A stretch of 64,000 bases of DNA from Streptomyces longwoodensis (GCF_001514125.1 NZ_KQ948555.1:329115-393114), one strand, 5' to 3'. Counted from the stretch's first letter, positions 34,601 through 44,546 are shown. Made by a program: numbers and translations. Notes: a model not told the origin generated them from the letters alone.

Positions 34601-37180
34601 TCACCGGCCCGCGTGCGCCGCGTCCGCGGCCTGAGCCTTCAGGGCCCGCTCGACGCCGGAGCGCGACTCCGACACCAGACGGCGCAGGGCCGCGTTCGGC
34701 CCGGCCGAGGCGAGCCAGGTGTCGGTCCTGGTCAGGGTGTCCTGCGTGACCTGGACCGACGGGTACAGGCCGATCGCGATCTGCTGCGCCATCTCGTGCG
34801 AACGCGACTCCCAGATGTCCTTGAGGACCTCGAAGTACTTGTCCGTGTAGGGGGCGAGCAGCTCGCGCTGGTCGGTCTGCACGAAGCCGGCGATCACCGC
34901 CTCCTGCAGGGCGTTGGGCAGCTTGTCGGACTCCACGACCGACGCCCACGCCTCGGCCTTGGCCTGCTCCGTCGGACGCGCGGCGCGGGCGGTCGCCGCG
35001 TGGCGCTCACCGGCGGCCGTGCGGTCCCGCTCGTACTCGGTGGCGATCTCCGCCTCGTCGTAGCGGCCCACCGCGGCCAGGCGCTGCACGAACGCCCAGC
35101 GCAGCTCGGTGTCGACGGCCAGCCCCTCGACGGTCTGCGAGCCGTCCAGCAGGGCCTCCAGCAGGTCCAGCTGCTCGGGCGTGCGGGCGGTCGCCGCGAA
35201 GGCGCGCGCCCAGGCGAGCTGGTGGTCGCCGCCCGGCTCGGCCGACCGCAGGTGGGCCAGCGTGGCGTCGGTCCACCGGGTGAGCAGCGTCTCGCGCGCG
35301 CTCGGGTCGGCGTAGAGGTCGATCGCCAGCTTGACCTGGCGGTGCAGCGACTGCACGACGCCGATGTCCGACTCCCGGCCGATGCCGGACAGCACCAGCG
35401 ACAGGTAGTCGCGGGTCGCGAGCTCCCCGTCCCGGGTCATGTCCCAGGCGGACGCCCAGCACAGGGCGCGCGGCAGCGAGGCGTCGAAGTCGCCCAGGTG
35501 CTCGGTGACGAACGCCAGCGACGCCTCGTCCAGGCGGACCTTGGCGTAGGACAGGTCGTCGTCGTTGAGCAGGACCACGTCGGGGCGGCGCCGGCCGTGC
35601 AGCTGCGGCACGGCGGTCCGCTCGCCGTCGACGTCCAGCTCCAGGCGGTCCTCGCGCACCAGCTTGCCGCTCGCCGCGTCACGGACGTACAGGCCGACGG
35701 CGATGCGGTGCGGGCGCAGCGTCGGCTCGCCCTTGGCGCCGGCGGGCAGGGCCGGGGCCTCCTGGACGATGGTGAAGGAGGTGATGACGCCGTCGGCGTC
35801 GGTCCCGATCTCCGGGCGCAGGACGTTGATGCCGGCCGTCTCCAGCCACTTGCGCGACCAGTTCTTCAGGTCGCGCCCGGAGGTCTCCTCCAGCGCGCCC
35901 AGCAGGTCCGACAGGCGCGTGTTGCCGAACGCGTGGCGCTTGAAGTACGCCTGCACGCCCCGGAAGAACGCGTCCTCGCCGACGTAGGCCACGAGCTGCT
36001 TGAGGACGCTGGCGCCCTTGGCGTACGTGATGCCGTCGAAGTTGACCAGCACGTCGTCCAGGTCGCTGATGTCCGCCATGATCGGGTGCGTGGAGGGCAG
36101 CTGGTCCTGCCGGTACGCCCAGGTCTTCATCTGGTTGGCGAACGTCGTCCACGAGTGCGGCCACTTCGAGCCGGGCGCGTCCGCCTGGCAGGCGGCCTCG
36201 GCGTAGGTGGCGAACGACTCGTTCAGCCACAGGTCGTTCCACCACTCCATGGTGACCAGGTCGCCGAACCACATGTGCGCCAGCTCGTGCAGGATCGTCG
36301 CCGCCCGCACCTCGTACGCGGCGTCCGTCACCTTGGAGCGGAACACGTACTGGTCGCGGATGGTCACCGCGCCCGCGTTCTCCATCGCGCCCGCGTTGAA
36401 CTCCGGCACGAACAGCTGGTCGTACTTCTCGAACGGGTACGCGTAGTCGAACTTCTCCTGGAACCAGTCGAAGCCCTGCCGGGTGACCTCGAAGATCGCG
36501 TCGGCGTCGAGGTACTCGGCGAGCGAGGGACGGCAGTAGATGCCGAGCGGCACGCTCTGGCCGTTCTTCTCGTAGACGCTGTGCACGCTGTGGTACGGGC
36601 CGACGACGAGCGCCGTGACGTACGTCGAGATGCGCGGGGTCGGCGCGAAGGCCCAGACGTTGTCCTGGGGTTCGGGCGTCGGGGAGTTGGAGACGACCGT
36701 CCAGCCCTCGGGGGCGCGCACGGTGAACCGGAAGGTGGCCTTGAGGTCGGGCTGCTCGAACGAGGCGAACACCCGGCGGGCGTCCGGCACCTCGAACTGG
36801 GTGTAGAGGTAGGCCTGTTCGTCGACCGGGTCGACGAACCGGTGCAGGCCCTCACCGGTGTTGGTGTACGCGCAGTCGGCGACGACCCGCAGGACGTTGC
36901 GGCCCTCCAGCAGGCCCGGGAGCGCGATCCGGGAGTCCGCGAAGACCTCCGCCGGGTCGAGGGCGTCACCGTTGAGGGTCACCTCGTGGACGGCCGGGGC
37001 GACCAGGTCGATGAAGGACTGGGCCCCGTTCTCGGCCACGTCGAAGCGCACCGTCGTGACGGACCGGTAGGTCCCTCCCTCCTGCGCGCCGGAGAGGTCG
37101 AGATCGATCTCGTACGAGTCAACGGTGAGCAGCTTCGCCCGCTGCTGCGCCTCTTCGCGAGTCAGGTTTGTGCCAGGCAC
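34601..37180 (-). CDS. pepN: Aminopeptidase N, M1 family (first paralogue)
   Basis: An 859-residue M1 metallopeptidase. GAMENAG (about 264) binds the substrate N-terminus; HELAHMWFGDLVTMEWWNDLWLNE (about 297) holds the HExxH-x18-E zinc site. The ERAP1-like C-terminal helical domain follows. It releases N-terminal residues from cytosolic peptides; no signal peptide is present. GTG at 37180 has GAGGAG eight bases upstream. A second PepN of nearly equal length lies about 9 kb away on the same strand. Confidence 0.95.
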   Translation of the reverse strand: MPGTNLTREEAQQRAKLLTVDSYEIDLDLSGAQEGGTYRSVTTVRFDVAENGAQSFIDLVAPAVHEVTLNGDALDPAEVFADSRIALPGLLEGRNVLRVVADCAYTNTGEGLHRFVDPVDEQAYLYTQFEVPDARRVFASFEQPDLKATFRFTVRAPEGWTVVSNSPTPEPQDNVWAFAPTPRISTYVTALVVGPYHSVHSVYEKNGQSVPLGIYCRPSLAEYLDADAIFEVTRQGFDWFQEKFDYAYPFEKYDQLFVPEFNAGAMENAGAVTIRDQYVFRSKVTDAAYEVRAATILHELAHMWFGDLVTMEWWNDLWLNESFATYAEAACQADAPGSKWPHSWTTFANQMKTWAYRQDQLPSTHPIMADISDLDDVLVNFDGITYAKGASVLKQLVAYVGEDAFFRGVQAYFKRHAFGNTRLSDLLGALEETSGRDLKNWSRKWLETAGINVLRPEIGTDADGVITSFTIVQEAPALPAGAKGEPTLRPHRIAVGLYVRDAASGKLVREDRLELDVDGERTAVPQLHGRRRPDVVLLNDDDLSYAKVRLDEASLAFVTEHLGDFDASLPRALCWASAWDMTRDGELATRDYLSLVLSGIGRESDIGVVQSLHRQVKLAIDLYADPSARETLLTRWTDATLAHLRSAEPGGDHQLAWARAFAATARTPEQLDLLEALLDGSQTVEGLAVDTELRWAFVQRLAAVGRYDEAEIATEYERDRTAAGERHAATARAARPTEQAKAEAWASVVESDKLPNALQEAVIAGFVQTDQRELLAPYTDKYFEVLKDIWESRSHEMAQQIAIGLYPSVQVTQDTLTRTDTWLASAGPNAALRRLVSESRSGVERALKAQAADAAHAGR

Positions 37181-37292
37181 GCGGTCATCTCCTCGTGGTG
37201 TGTCGGTCGCGTCATCCTTCCACGCGACCGGGGCCGAGCGCGATGTCCGTTTCCTGCCGGTGAGCAGGTCGTACGTGCGACAGCCTGGAGCC

Positions 37293-37766
37293 ATGAGCAC
37301 CTACACGGCACGAGCACTCGCCCCCGAGGTCCTGGCGGAACTGCGCGCCACCGACGACGCCGGACGCGTCCCCGTCCCGCAGCGCGACGAGGAGGGCGGC
37401 GCCCCGCTGCGCTGCTGCCTGCGGCACAGCCGGGCCGGGGAGCGGATCATCCTCGTCTCCTACGCGCCGCTGCGCCGCTGGGCGGCCGCCACCGGCGCCG
37501 ACCCGGGCCCGTACGACGAGCAGGGGCCCGTCTTCGTCCACGCGGAGGAGTGCGCGGGACCCGAGGGGGACGGCCTGGCGTTCACGAACGCGCACCGCGT
37601 CCTGCGCCGCTACTCCGCCGACGGGCGCATCCTCGGCGGCGACCTGGTCGGGGAGGGCTTCGGCGACGCGGAGCTGGCGAAGGCGTTCGACGACCCGGCC
37701 GTGGCACTGGTCCACGTCCGGGCCGTCGAGTACGGCTGCTTCCACTACGAGGTCCGCAGGCCCTGA
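37293..37766 (+). CDS. DUF1203 family protein
   Basis: A 157-residue cytosolic protein. The order CCLRHSRAGERIILVSYAPL, YDEQGPVFVHAEEC, and VHVRAVEYGCFHYEV matches DUF1203. It has several conserved Cys and His residues but no established activity. ATG is preceded by TGGAG. It is divergent from pepN and ends 17 bases from the convergent asd gene. Confidence 0.85.
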   Translation: MSTYTARALAPEVLAELRATDDAGRVPVPQRDEEGGAPLRCCLRHSRAGERIILVSYAPLRRWAAATGADPGPYDEQGPVFVHAEECAGPEGDGLAFTNAHRVLRRYSADGRILGGDLVGEGFGDAELAKAFDDPAVALVHVRAVEYGCFHYEVRRP

Positions 37767-37783
37767 GCCCGGACCGGGGCGAC

Positions 37784-38815
37784 CTAGGCGGACGCCGTGC
37801 GGCCCTTGAGCTCGGCCGCCACCAGCTCCGCCAGCTGCACCGCGTTCAGCGCGGCGCCCTTGCGGAGGTTGTCGTTGGAGACGAACAGCGCGAGGCCGTT
37901 CTCCACGGTCTCGTCGCGCCGGATCCGGCCCACGAACGACGGGTCCTGGCCGGCGGCCTGCAGCGGGGTCGGGATGTCGCTGAGGGCGACCCCGGGGGCG
38001 CCGGCCAGCAGCTCGGTGGCCCGCTCCGGGGTCAGCGGGCGGGCGAAGCGGGCGTTGACCTGCAGCGAGTGGCCGGAGAACACCGGGACGCGGACACAGG
38101 TGCCGGAGACCTTCAGGCCGGGGATCTCCAGGATCTTGCGGGACTCGTTGCGGAGCTTCTGCTCCTCGTCCGTCTCGTTGAGACCGTCGTCGACGATGGT
38201 GCCGGCGAGGGGCAGCACGTTGAAGGCGATCGGGCGCTTGTAGACGCCGGGCTCGGGGAAGTCCACGGCCGAGCCGTCGTGGGTGAGCCGGTCGGCCTCG
38301 GCGACTACCTTCTGCACCTGGCCGTGCAGCTCGGCGACGCCGGCCACGCCCGAACCGGACACCGCCTGGTAGGTGGCCACCACCAGGGCCTCCAGGCCGG
38401 CCTCCTCGTGCAGCGGCTTGAGGACCGGCATCGCGGCCATCGTCGTGCAGTTCGGGTTGGCGATGATGCCCTTGGGGCGGCTCGCGATCGCGTGCGGGTT
38501 GACCTCGGCCACCACCAGCGGCACGTCCGGGTCGCGGCGCCACGCCGACGAGTTGTCGATCACGACCGCGCCCTGCGCGGCGACCTTCTCGGCCAGCGCG
38601 CGGGAGGTGGCGCCGCCCGCGGAGAACAGCACGATGTCGAGGCCGCTGTAGTCGGCGGTGGACGCGTCCTCCACCGTCACCCCGTCCAGCTCGGTCCCGG
38701 CGGAGCGGGCCGAGGCGAACAGGCGCAGCTCGGTGACCGGGAAGTCGCGCTCCTTGAGGATCCTGCGCATGACCGTGCCGACCTGTCCGGTGGCTCCGAC
38801 GATTCCGACCCTCAC
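37784..38815 (-). CDS. asd: Aspartate-semialdehyde dehydrogenase
   Basis: A 343-residue enzyme: NADP site VGIVGATGQVGTVMRRIL, catalytic Cys in ANPNCTTMA (about 132), substrate motif YQAVSGSGVAG, and VFSGHSLQVNARF with the active His. It reduces aspartyl phosphate to aspartate semialdehyde on the way to lysine/diaminopimelate, threonine and methionine. In many Streptomyces a second asd lies with aspartokinase; this copy stands alone. Start is GTG. Length is normal for the family. Confidence 0.95.
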   Translation of the reverse strand: MRVGIVGATGQVGTVMRRILKERDFPVTELRLFASARSAGTELDGVTVEDASTADYSGLDIVLFSAGGATSRALAEKVAAQGAVVIDNSSAWRRDPDVPLVVAEVNPHAIASRPKGIIANPNCTTMAAMPVLKPLHEEAGLEALVVATYQAVSGSGVAGVAELHGQVQKVVAEADRLTHDGSAVDFPEPGVYKRPIAFNVLPLAGTIVDDGLNETDEEQKLRNESRKILEIPGLKVSGTCVRVPVFSGHSLQVNARFARPLTPERATELLAGAPGVALSDIPTPLQAAGQDPSFVGRIRRDETVENGLALFVSNDNLRKGAALNAVQLAELVAAELKGRTASA

Positions 38816-38981
38816 GGCGACTCCCTCTGCGTGTCCTGCGCGTCTCTGTCCTGCGTGTCTTCGTCCCGCAGGTGGCTGCGGTCCTTCCATCATGCGGCCG
38901 ACCGGGGTGAGCCTGTCCAATTCTTTGCCCCCGTGTTCGAGGAGTGGGACACCTGGCGGCGCGGGTGTGACGTACGCCTCC

Positions 38982-39006
38982 GAACGTTTCCGGGCCCGGC
39001 TGCGTC
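38982..39006 (+). promoter_or_regulatory. Candidate ECF-type autoregulatory promoter
   Basis: GAAC, a 17-base spacer, then CGTC lie 33 bases before the sigma factor start. This resembles the GGAAC-N16/17-CGTT form used by ECF sigma factors, suggesting autoregulation. Confidence 0.35.
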
Positions 39007-39038
39007 GTAGGGGAAACGCGGTGAGGGGAGGGGTGTCC

Positions 39039-39572
39039 GTGCTGCGCAGAGCGGCCCGCCGCGCCCAGGGGGACACGGCCGTGCCCGGCGACCCCCTGGA
39101 CGCGGCACAGGAACGCCGGGTGCGGGCGGTGCTCGCGCTGGGCGGCGTACCGCAGGCGGACCTGCCGGACGGGGTGCAGCAGGTCCGCCTGCGGCTGCTG
39201 GAGCGGGCGGCGAACGGGCAGGAGGCGCCGCGGGACGTCTCGGCGTGGGCCGCCGTGGTCGCCTCGAACCTGGCCATGGACTGGCACCGCGCCAAGCGCC
39301 GCCAGGAGCGGCTGGGGGAGCGGCTGGCCTCCCTGCGCCAGGCCGCGCACCCCTCCGGCGAGGACACCAGCGTCCTCTCCCTGGCGGTCGCGCGGGGCCT
39401 GGACCAGCTGCCCGACGCCCAGCGGCAGGTCGTCGTCCTGCGGTTCTACGCCGACCTCCCGGTGCGCTCCATCGCCGAGGAGCTCGGCGTCCCGGAGGGC
39501 ACCGTCAAGAGCCGCCTGCACACGGCGGTACGGGCCCTGCGGGTCCGGCTGCACGAGGACGAGGTGGTGTGA
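39039..39572 (+). CDS. ECF-like (SigE-family) RNA polymerase sigma factor
   Basis: About 177 residues with sigma region 2 (DGVQQVRLRLLERA through AWAAVVASNLAMDWHRAKRRQ) and region 4 (LDQLPDAQRQVVVLRFYADLPVRSIAEELGVPEGTVKSRLHTAVRAL). There is no region 1.1 or 3, so it is group IV. Several GTG codons could start it; 39039 has GGGGAGGGG at suitable spacing. The following gene begins one base after the stop and encodes a membrane protein, the usual position for an anti-sigma factor. Confidence 0.9.
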   Translation: MLRRAARRAQGDTAVPGDPLDAAQERRVRAVLALGGVPQADLPDGVQQVRLRLLERAANGQEAPRDVSAWAAVVASNLAMDWHRAKRRQERLGERLASLRQAAHPSGEDTSVLSLAVARGLDQLPDAQRQVVVLRFYADLPVRSIAEELGVPEGTVKSRLHTAVRALRVRLHEDEVV

Positions 39573-39573
39573 G

Positions 39574-40410
39574 ATGACCGCCGGACACGACACCGCCGGA
39601 CCCGCCGGGCCCGGCCGCGACCCGCTGTCGGCCGTGCTGGGCGGGGAGCCCCTGACCGACGAGGAGCGCGCCGACCCGGCCTTCCTGGCCGGGCACCGGG
39701 CGGCCGCCGCCGACGTGGACCTGCTCAGGGAGCAGCTGGCACTGCTCGCGGACGCCCTCACCGCGGACGGCGCCGCCCCGGCACCCCGGCCCCCCGCCCC
39801 CGTGGCGGAGCTGCGGGCGTCCCGCCGCCGGGCGCTGCCGCTCGCCCTGAAGGGGCTGGGCGTGGCCGCGGCCGGCGCGCTGGTCGTCGGCTCCGGGTGG
39901 CTGCTCCTGGGAGCCGGGCACGGAGCCGGCCTGAACGTCTCCGGCAGCGCGGACAAGGCGCAGTCCGACGCGAAACCCGACGCCGGGTCCGACGCCGGGG
40001 CCGGTGCCAAGGGCGGCGAGGCCTGGCAGGGCGCCGCCGGTCCGCTGGGCGACCCCGCCTACCTGGCGTGCGCGCGGCTGGTGGTGGAGGGCGACGTGAC
40101 CCGCGTGGCCCGGCTGCCCGGCGGCCCGGGCCGGCCGGACGCCCTGGGGATCACCCTGCGGGTCACCCGCGCCTACAAGCCCGGCCGCACCGCGGCCGAG
40201 GTCACCTTCACGACCGACGGCGCTGCCGCCGCGGACGGCACCGGCGCGTCCACCGCCCCGCTCCCGGTCCCCGGCGACCACGTCCTGGTGGGCGTCTCGC
40301 CCGGCTCGTCCGAGGCGGACACCTGGACGGCCGGCGAGACGGCGATCGCCCCCGAGCGGGCGGCCCTGCTCCGGGCGCTGCCCGCGGCCCGCGGCCTGCC
40401 CTGCTCGTGA
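39574..40410 (+). CDS. Single-pass membrane protein, probable anti-sigma partner
   Basis: A 278-residue protein: cytosolic N-terminal part of about 85 residues with acidic helices (DVDLLREQLALLADAL), a membrane helix (LGVAAAGALVVGSGWLLLGAG, near 92-112), an Ala/Asp/Lys-rich linker, and an extracytoplasmic beta domain with one Cys pair (YLACARL and the C-terminal LPCS). It lacks the HxxxCxxC of zinc anti-sigma factors. Coupling to the sigma gene suggests it holds the sigma factor at the membrane (inference). Confidence 0.75.
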   Translation: MTAGHDTAGPAGPGRDPLSAVLGGEPLTDEERADPAFLAGHRAAAADVDLLREQLALLADALTADGAAPAPRPPAPVAELRASRRRALPLALKGLGVAAAGALVVGSGWLLLGAGHGAGLNVSGSADKAQSDAKPDAGSDAGAGAKGGEAWQGAAGPLGDPAYLACARLVVEGDVTRVARLPGGPGRPDALGITLRVTRAYKPGRTAAEVTFTTDGAAAADGTGASTAPLPVPGDHVLVGVSPGSSEADTWTAGETAIAPERAALLRALPAARGLPCS

Positions 40411-40426
40411 CGCCCAGGTACGACGA

Positions 40427-40459
40427 AGGGGCGGGCGCCCGTTGCGGACGCCCGCCCCT
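40427..40459. terminator. Terminator between the sigma operon and the subtilase gene
   Basis: AGGGGCGGGCG and CGCCCGCCCCT form an 11-bp perfect stem with an 11-base loop, between convergent genes. Confidence 0.75.
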
Positions 40460-40494
40460 CCTCACCGCTCGCGCGGTGTCACCGTGTCACGGTG

Positions 40495-43400
40495 TCACTG
40501 CGTGACCTTGCCGATGGCCACGTTGCCGGTGCCCGCGACCGTGCCGTTCGCGTTGACCAGCTGGACCCGGCCGAAGAAGGCCCGGCCCTCCGGCGCGGCG
40601 GCCGCGGCGGTGACGGTGGCCGACACCGACGCGGAGGCGCCCGTGGCCAGCTTCACCGGCGCGGAGCCGGCGACGTCGACCGTGCCGAGGGACGTCGAGA
40701 AGAACACGTCCCGGTAGTCGTACGCGGTGGAACCGGCCGGCACCGAGTAGCCCGCGACCTGGATGGTGTACGTGCCGGCGGCGGGCGACGGGATGGAGAC
40801 CGCCTCCTCCGAGTCGCCGTCGGCGGACTGGGCGACCTGCTGGCCGGCCGCGTCGTAGACCGTCAGGTCCAGGTCGGCGGAGGTGTCGGAGACGTTGCCG
40901 ATGGCGACGTCCAGCGACGTGGCGCCCGCGGGCACCTCGACCGTGGTGGTCTGCGTCTCGCCCTGGGCGATGCTCGGGCGGGTCGTCTTCGACGAGCCGA
41001 GCGGGCCGCCGACCAGCTTGCCGTCGAGCGCGGCGAAGCGGTTCGTCACCGTCCAGGAGGCGGCGGCCGGCGTGCCGACCTTGGCCTCGGGCACGGTCAC
41101 GGTCGCCGGCGCGAAGTCCGCGCCGAGCACGGTGACGTCCAGCTTGTACGGGTTGTCGAGCAGCGGCGACGTACGGCGCGACTCGACCTCGATCTCCCAG
41201 ACGCCGGGGGCCGGGGCGGCGTACGCGCGCACGTCGGGCCGGCAGCCGTTGCCGTCGAGGTAGTTGTTGTAGCAGTACGGCGTCGAGGTGTTGTCCTGCG
41301 GGACGCCGTAGGGGTGGATGGCGATGAACCGGGTCTGGCTCTTGTCCTTCAGCCCGCCGAGGGCGACCTCGAGGGACGTGGCGCCCACGGGGACCGTCAC
41401 GAAGTAGGACCGCGTGCTGTTGCGCTGCACGGTGTCCGACGCGCTGAAGGTGTACGTCACCGGCGAGGAGACCACGACGGTCGTCAGGATCTGCTGGTCG
41501 ACGCCCTCGGTGCGAGGGTCGTCGACCTCGAGGATCGCGCTCTTCAGGCCCGCCGAGCGCGGGGCCGCCTGGACCTTGACGGTGACCGGCTGGTTCAGCG
41601 GCAGCTTCACCTCGTCGGAGCCCACGATCCGGAAGGTGTCACCGGCGTTGTTCGCGAAGTCCAGCTCGTGCCGGACCGCCTTGTCCGGGCCGGACGTGCG
41701 GGTGACGGTGATGTCGTAGGTCTTCTTCTGACCGGCCTTCAGGCCGCCCTCGCGGTCGTAGAGGCCGGTGCCGAAGCCCGGCTCCTTGAGCGCGTAGTCG
41801 ATCGCGGTGTCGACCGGGGCCTTGACGGTGTAGTCGTGGGCGGAGGCACCGTGGCGGATCGAGTCCCAGGCGTCCACGATGTCGATCAGGCCCGCGCCCT
41901 CCTCGTACGCCTGCACACCCTTGATGTGGTCGGCGGTGGAGGTCAGTGCCGTGCGCAGCACGGCGGGCGTCAGGTCGATGCCCTTCTGCTTCGCCGCGGA
42001 CAGCAGCAGCGCGGAGGCGCCGGCGGCCTGCGGGGAGGCCATCGAGGTGCCCTGCAGCATGGAGTAGCCGGCCGGCAGCGTGTAGCCCGCCTCGGCGACC
42101 GGGGAGCCCGGCAGCCAGGTCTGGGTGGTGTTGATCGACGCGCCGGGCGCGGTCAGGGTCGGCGTGAAGCCGCCGTCCTCACGCGGGCCGCGCGAGGAGA
42201 ACGGCATCATCGCGTACTTCTTCGTCACGGCCGAGCCGTAGTTGGAGGCCCAGGTCTCCTTGGAGATGGACGCGCCGACGGAGATGACCTTGTTCGCGAG
42301 GCCGGGGTCGCCGATGGTGTTGGCGCCGGGGCCGGAGTTGCCCGCGGAGATGACCAGCTGCACGCCGTAGGTGTCGATGAGCCGCGTGTACAGCTCGGAG
42401 CGGGCGTTGTTGCCGTCGTTGAGCGCCGGCAGGCCGCCGATCGACATGTTGACGATGTCGACGCCGCGGTTGACGACGAGGTCGATCATGCCCTCGGTCA
42501 GCGCGACGTTGGTGCAGCCGCCGGTCCAGGTGCAGGCGCGGGACGAGACGATCTTCGCACCGGGCGCCGCGCCGTCCATCTGCCCGCCGAACAGGCCGTT
42601 GGCGGAGGTGATGCCGGCGACGTGGGTGCCGTGCTCGGACTCGATGACACCGATGTTGACGAAGTCGGCCTTCTTGCCGACCCAGTCGCCGCCGTACGGG
42701 TCGGTGGGGACGTCCTTGCGGATCTCCACGACGAACGGCTGGCGCTCGACGACGTCGGTCGTCGGGTCGTCGGTGCCGAAGTAACCGACCTGGTAGCCGT
42801 CCTTGTACGGCTTCATCGGCGCGTCGTCGGTGAAGTCGAAGTTGTTGTTCAGGTCCACGCGGACGGTGCCGGCGGCCGGGTCGTAGAGCAGGCCCCAGGC
42901 GTCGGTGGTGTCGCCGTCGCGGTTGGCGTCGCCCTTGGCGTCGCCGCCGGCCGTGGCCGACTCGCGGAACAGGCTGACCTGGTAGCTGCCCGCGGGCGCC
43001 TTCCAGGTGGCGCCGCCGTAGCTGAACGACGGGCCGCTGACCGGGTTGGTCATCCGCCGCCAGGTGCCGTCGCTGTCGACGATCGGGTCGGTCGCGGTGA
43101 CCCAGTCGACGATCTTGCGCTCGCCGGTGGTGGTCTTCTGCAGCGCCGGGTGGCCGAGGTCCACGCCGGAGTCCAGGATGCCGATGGTGACGCCGCGGCC
43201 GTCGGCCTTGGGGTGCTCGCGCACGAAGTCGACGGCGCCCGTCTCGAAGGACGGGTTGTACGGGTTGACCGCGGGGGTCTTCTTGCCCGGCGCCGGGTAC
43301 GTCGTGGTGCCGGTGCCGCCCTTGGCGCCGTGCGCGGTGTCGGCGCTCGGCGTCGGGTCGTCGAGCTGGATCTCCTGGCGCAGGTCGATCGCGTGCACCG

Positions 43401-43803
43401 AGGACAGCTTGGCGGCGGCGGCGATGGCCGCGTCGGCCTTGGCGGTGGGGACGGTGGCGCGGACGTAGCCGAGCTTGTCGTAGGAGCGGCCCACCGAGCC
43501 GCCCTTGACGCCGTCCAGCTCCTCGGCGACCTGCTCGGTCCTGCCGGGCGCGGTCGCCACCATGAGGGTGACGTTCTTGTCGCCGGCGGCCTTGGCGTCG
43601 GCGAGCAGGTCGGCGTCGTCGGCGCCGAGCTTGTCGTGGGCGGACTTCACGCCCGGGTCGGCGGCGGCCGGGGTCTGGTCGGCGGAGAAGGCCATCGGTA
43701 TGGGCCCGGCCGCGGACAGCGCGGCCACCAGACCGGCGGCCACGGCTATGCGGACCGCGCGTCCGGCGCCCCGGCCCGGTTCCCGCTCGGGGGTGTGGGT
43801 CAT
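40495..43803 (-). CDS. Secreted S8 family serine peptidase (subtilase)
   Basis: A 1102-residue secreted protease. The signal peptide (RIAVAAGLVAALSAAGPIPMAFSA) is followed by an inhibitor-like propeptide to about 150. The catalytic domain has Asp near 209 (GILDSGVDLGHP), His near 390 (EHGTHVAG) and Ser near 585 (GTSMASPQAAGAS). An insertion of about 130 residues separates Asp from His. The C-terminal 450 residues are beta domains, the last pre-peptidase C-like. It would digest external protein during growth or differentiation. ATG at 43803 has AAGGG six bases upstream; an ATG two codons earlier is possible. Confidence 0.95.
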   Translation of the reverse strand: MTHTPEREPGRGAGRAVRIAVAAGLVAALSAAGPIPMAFSADQTPAAADPGVKSAHDKLGADDADLLADAKAAGDKNVTLMVATAPGRTEQVAEELDGVKGGSVGRSYDKLGYVRATVPTAKADAAIAAAAKLSSVHAIDLRQEIQLDDPTPSADTAHGAKGGTGTTTYPAPGKKTPAVNPYNPSFETGAVDFVREHPKADGRGVTIGILDSGVDLGHPALQKTTTGERKIVDWVTATDPIVDSDGTWRRMTNPVSGPSFSYGGATWKAPAGSYQVSLFRESATAGGDAKGDANRDGDTTDAWGLLYDPAAGTVRVDLNNNFDFTDDAPMKPYKDGYQVGYFGTDDPTTDVVERQPFVVEIRKDVPTDPYGGDWVGKKADFVNIGVIESEHGTHVAGITSANGLFGGQMDGAAPGAKIVSSRACTWTGGCTNVALTEGMIDLVVNRGVDIVNMSIGGLPALNDGNNARSELYTRLIDTYGVQLVISAGNSGPGANTIGDPGLANKVISVGASISKETWASNYGSAVTKKYAMMPFSSRGPREDGGFTPTLTAPGASINTTQTWLPGSPVAEAGYTLPAGYSMLQGTSMASPQAAGASALLLSAAKQKGIDLTPAVLRTALTSTADHIKGVQAYEEGAGLIDIVDAWDSIRHGASAHDYTVKAPVDTAIDYALKEPGFGTGLYDREGGLKAGQKKTYDITVTRTSGPDKAVRHELDFANNAGDTFRIVGSDEVKLPLNQPVTVKVQAAPRSAGLKSAILEVDDPRTEGVDQQILTTVVVSSPVTYTFSASDTVQRNSTRSYFVTVPVGATSLEVALGGLKDKSQTRFIAIHPYGVPQDNTSTPYCYNNYLDGNGCRPDVRAYAAPAPGVWEIEVESRRTSPLLDNPYKLDVTVLGADFAPATVTVPEAKVGTPAAASWTVTNRFAALDGKLVGGPLGSSKTTRPSIAQGETQTTTVEVPAGATSLDVAIGNVSDTSADLDLTVYDAAGQQVAQSADGDSEEAVSIPSPAAGTYTIQVAGYSVPAGSTAYDYRDVFFSTSLGTVDVAGSAPVKLATGASASVSATVTAAAAAPEGRAFFGRVQLVNANGTVAGTGNVAIGKVTQ

Positions 43804-44081
43804 CGGCATCCCTTGCAGTGAAGGAGCGTGCGTCATACGACCGCGGCGCAGCACGCCCGGTCGCACCCGTCCGGAATCCGGTCCCGGACGGTCGCACAGC
43901 TTTACGCAAGAGACAGCTATTTGGGGAGGGTTGACCGAATCGAAATGGATGTATGGGGAAAACCCGCGATGGATTTTACGGACGCCACCGGCCAAGCTAT
44001 GACATTCCTGTGGGCCCGACAGGCCGCGCCGGCCGGACAATTCACCTGCCCGGTCCGCCCGGCAGCCGTTAACGTCCCCCC

Positions 44082-44546
44082 GTGCGACAGAACTTGAGGG
44101 TGGCGGCCTACGCCGTGTGCGTCCGGGACGGACACCTGCTGCTGGCCCGCTCGCCGGCCGCCGACGGCACCCCGGAGTGGGTGCTGCCCGGCGGCGGCAT
44201 GGAGCACGGCGAGGACCCGTACGACACCGTGGTGCGCGAGCTGGAGGAGGAGACCGGGTACCGCGTCGAGGTGACCGGGCTGCTCGGTCTCGACTCCGTC
44301 CGCCGCGTCCTCCCCGGCGGCGGTGCGCTGCGCCGCCCGGTGGACCACCACGGCGTCCGGCTCGTCTACGAGGCCCGGGTCACCGGCGGCGACCTGCGCT
44401 TCGAGACCGGCGGTTCGACGGACATGGCCGCCTGGCACGACCTGGCCGAGGTGCCCGGGCTGCGCCGCATCCGGCTGGTCGACGTGGGCCTGCGCCTGTG
44501 GCGCGAACGGCCGCCGACGGGGCGGGTTCCGGCCACCGGGGGGTGA
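44082..44546 (+). CDS. NUDIX hydrolase
   Basis: A 154-residue protein with the complete Nudix box: GGMEHGEDPYDTVV followed by RELEEETGY, fitting G-x5-E-x7-REUxEExGU. It hydrolyses a nucleoside diphosphate derivative in the presence of Mg2+; the substrate is not predictable. The start is GTG with no clear ribosome site and TAACGT seven bases upstream, so the message may be leaderless. The 278-base gap to the divergent subtilase otherwise shows no gene. Confidence 0.92.
   Translation: MRQNLRVAAYAVCVRDGHLLLARSPAADGTPEWVLPGGGMEHGEDPYDTVVRELEEETGYRVEVTGLLGLDSVRRVLPGGGALRRPVDHHGVRLVYEARVTGGDLRFETGGSTDMAAWHDLAEVPGLRRIRLVDVGLRLWRERPPTGRVPATGG

Noticed and set aside
34613..39010. A 1465-residue plus-strand open frame
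   Set aside because: It runs antisense through pepN and asd and across intergenic DNA, with Arg/Val/Gly-biased shadow composition and no recognisable domain.
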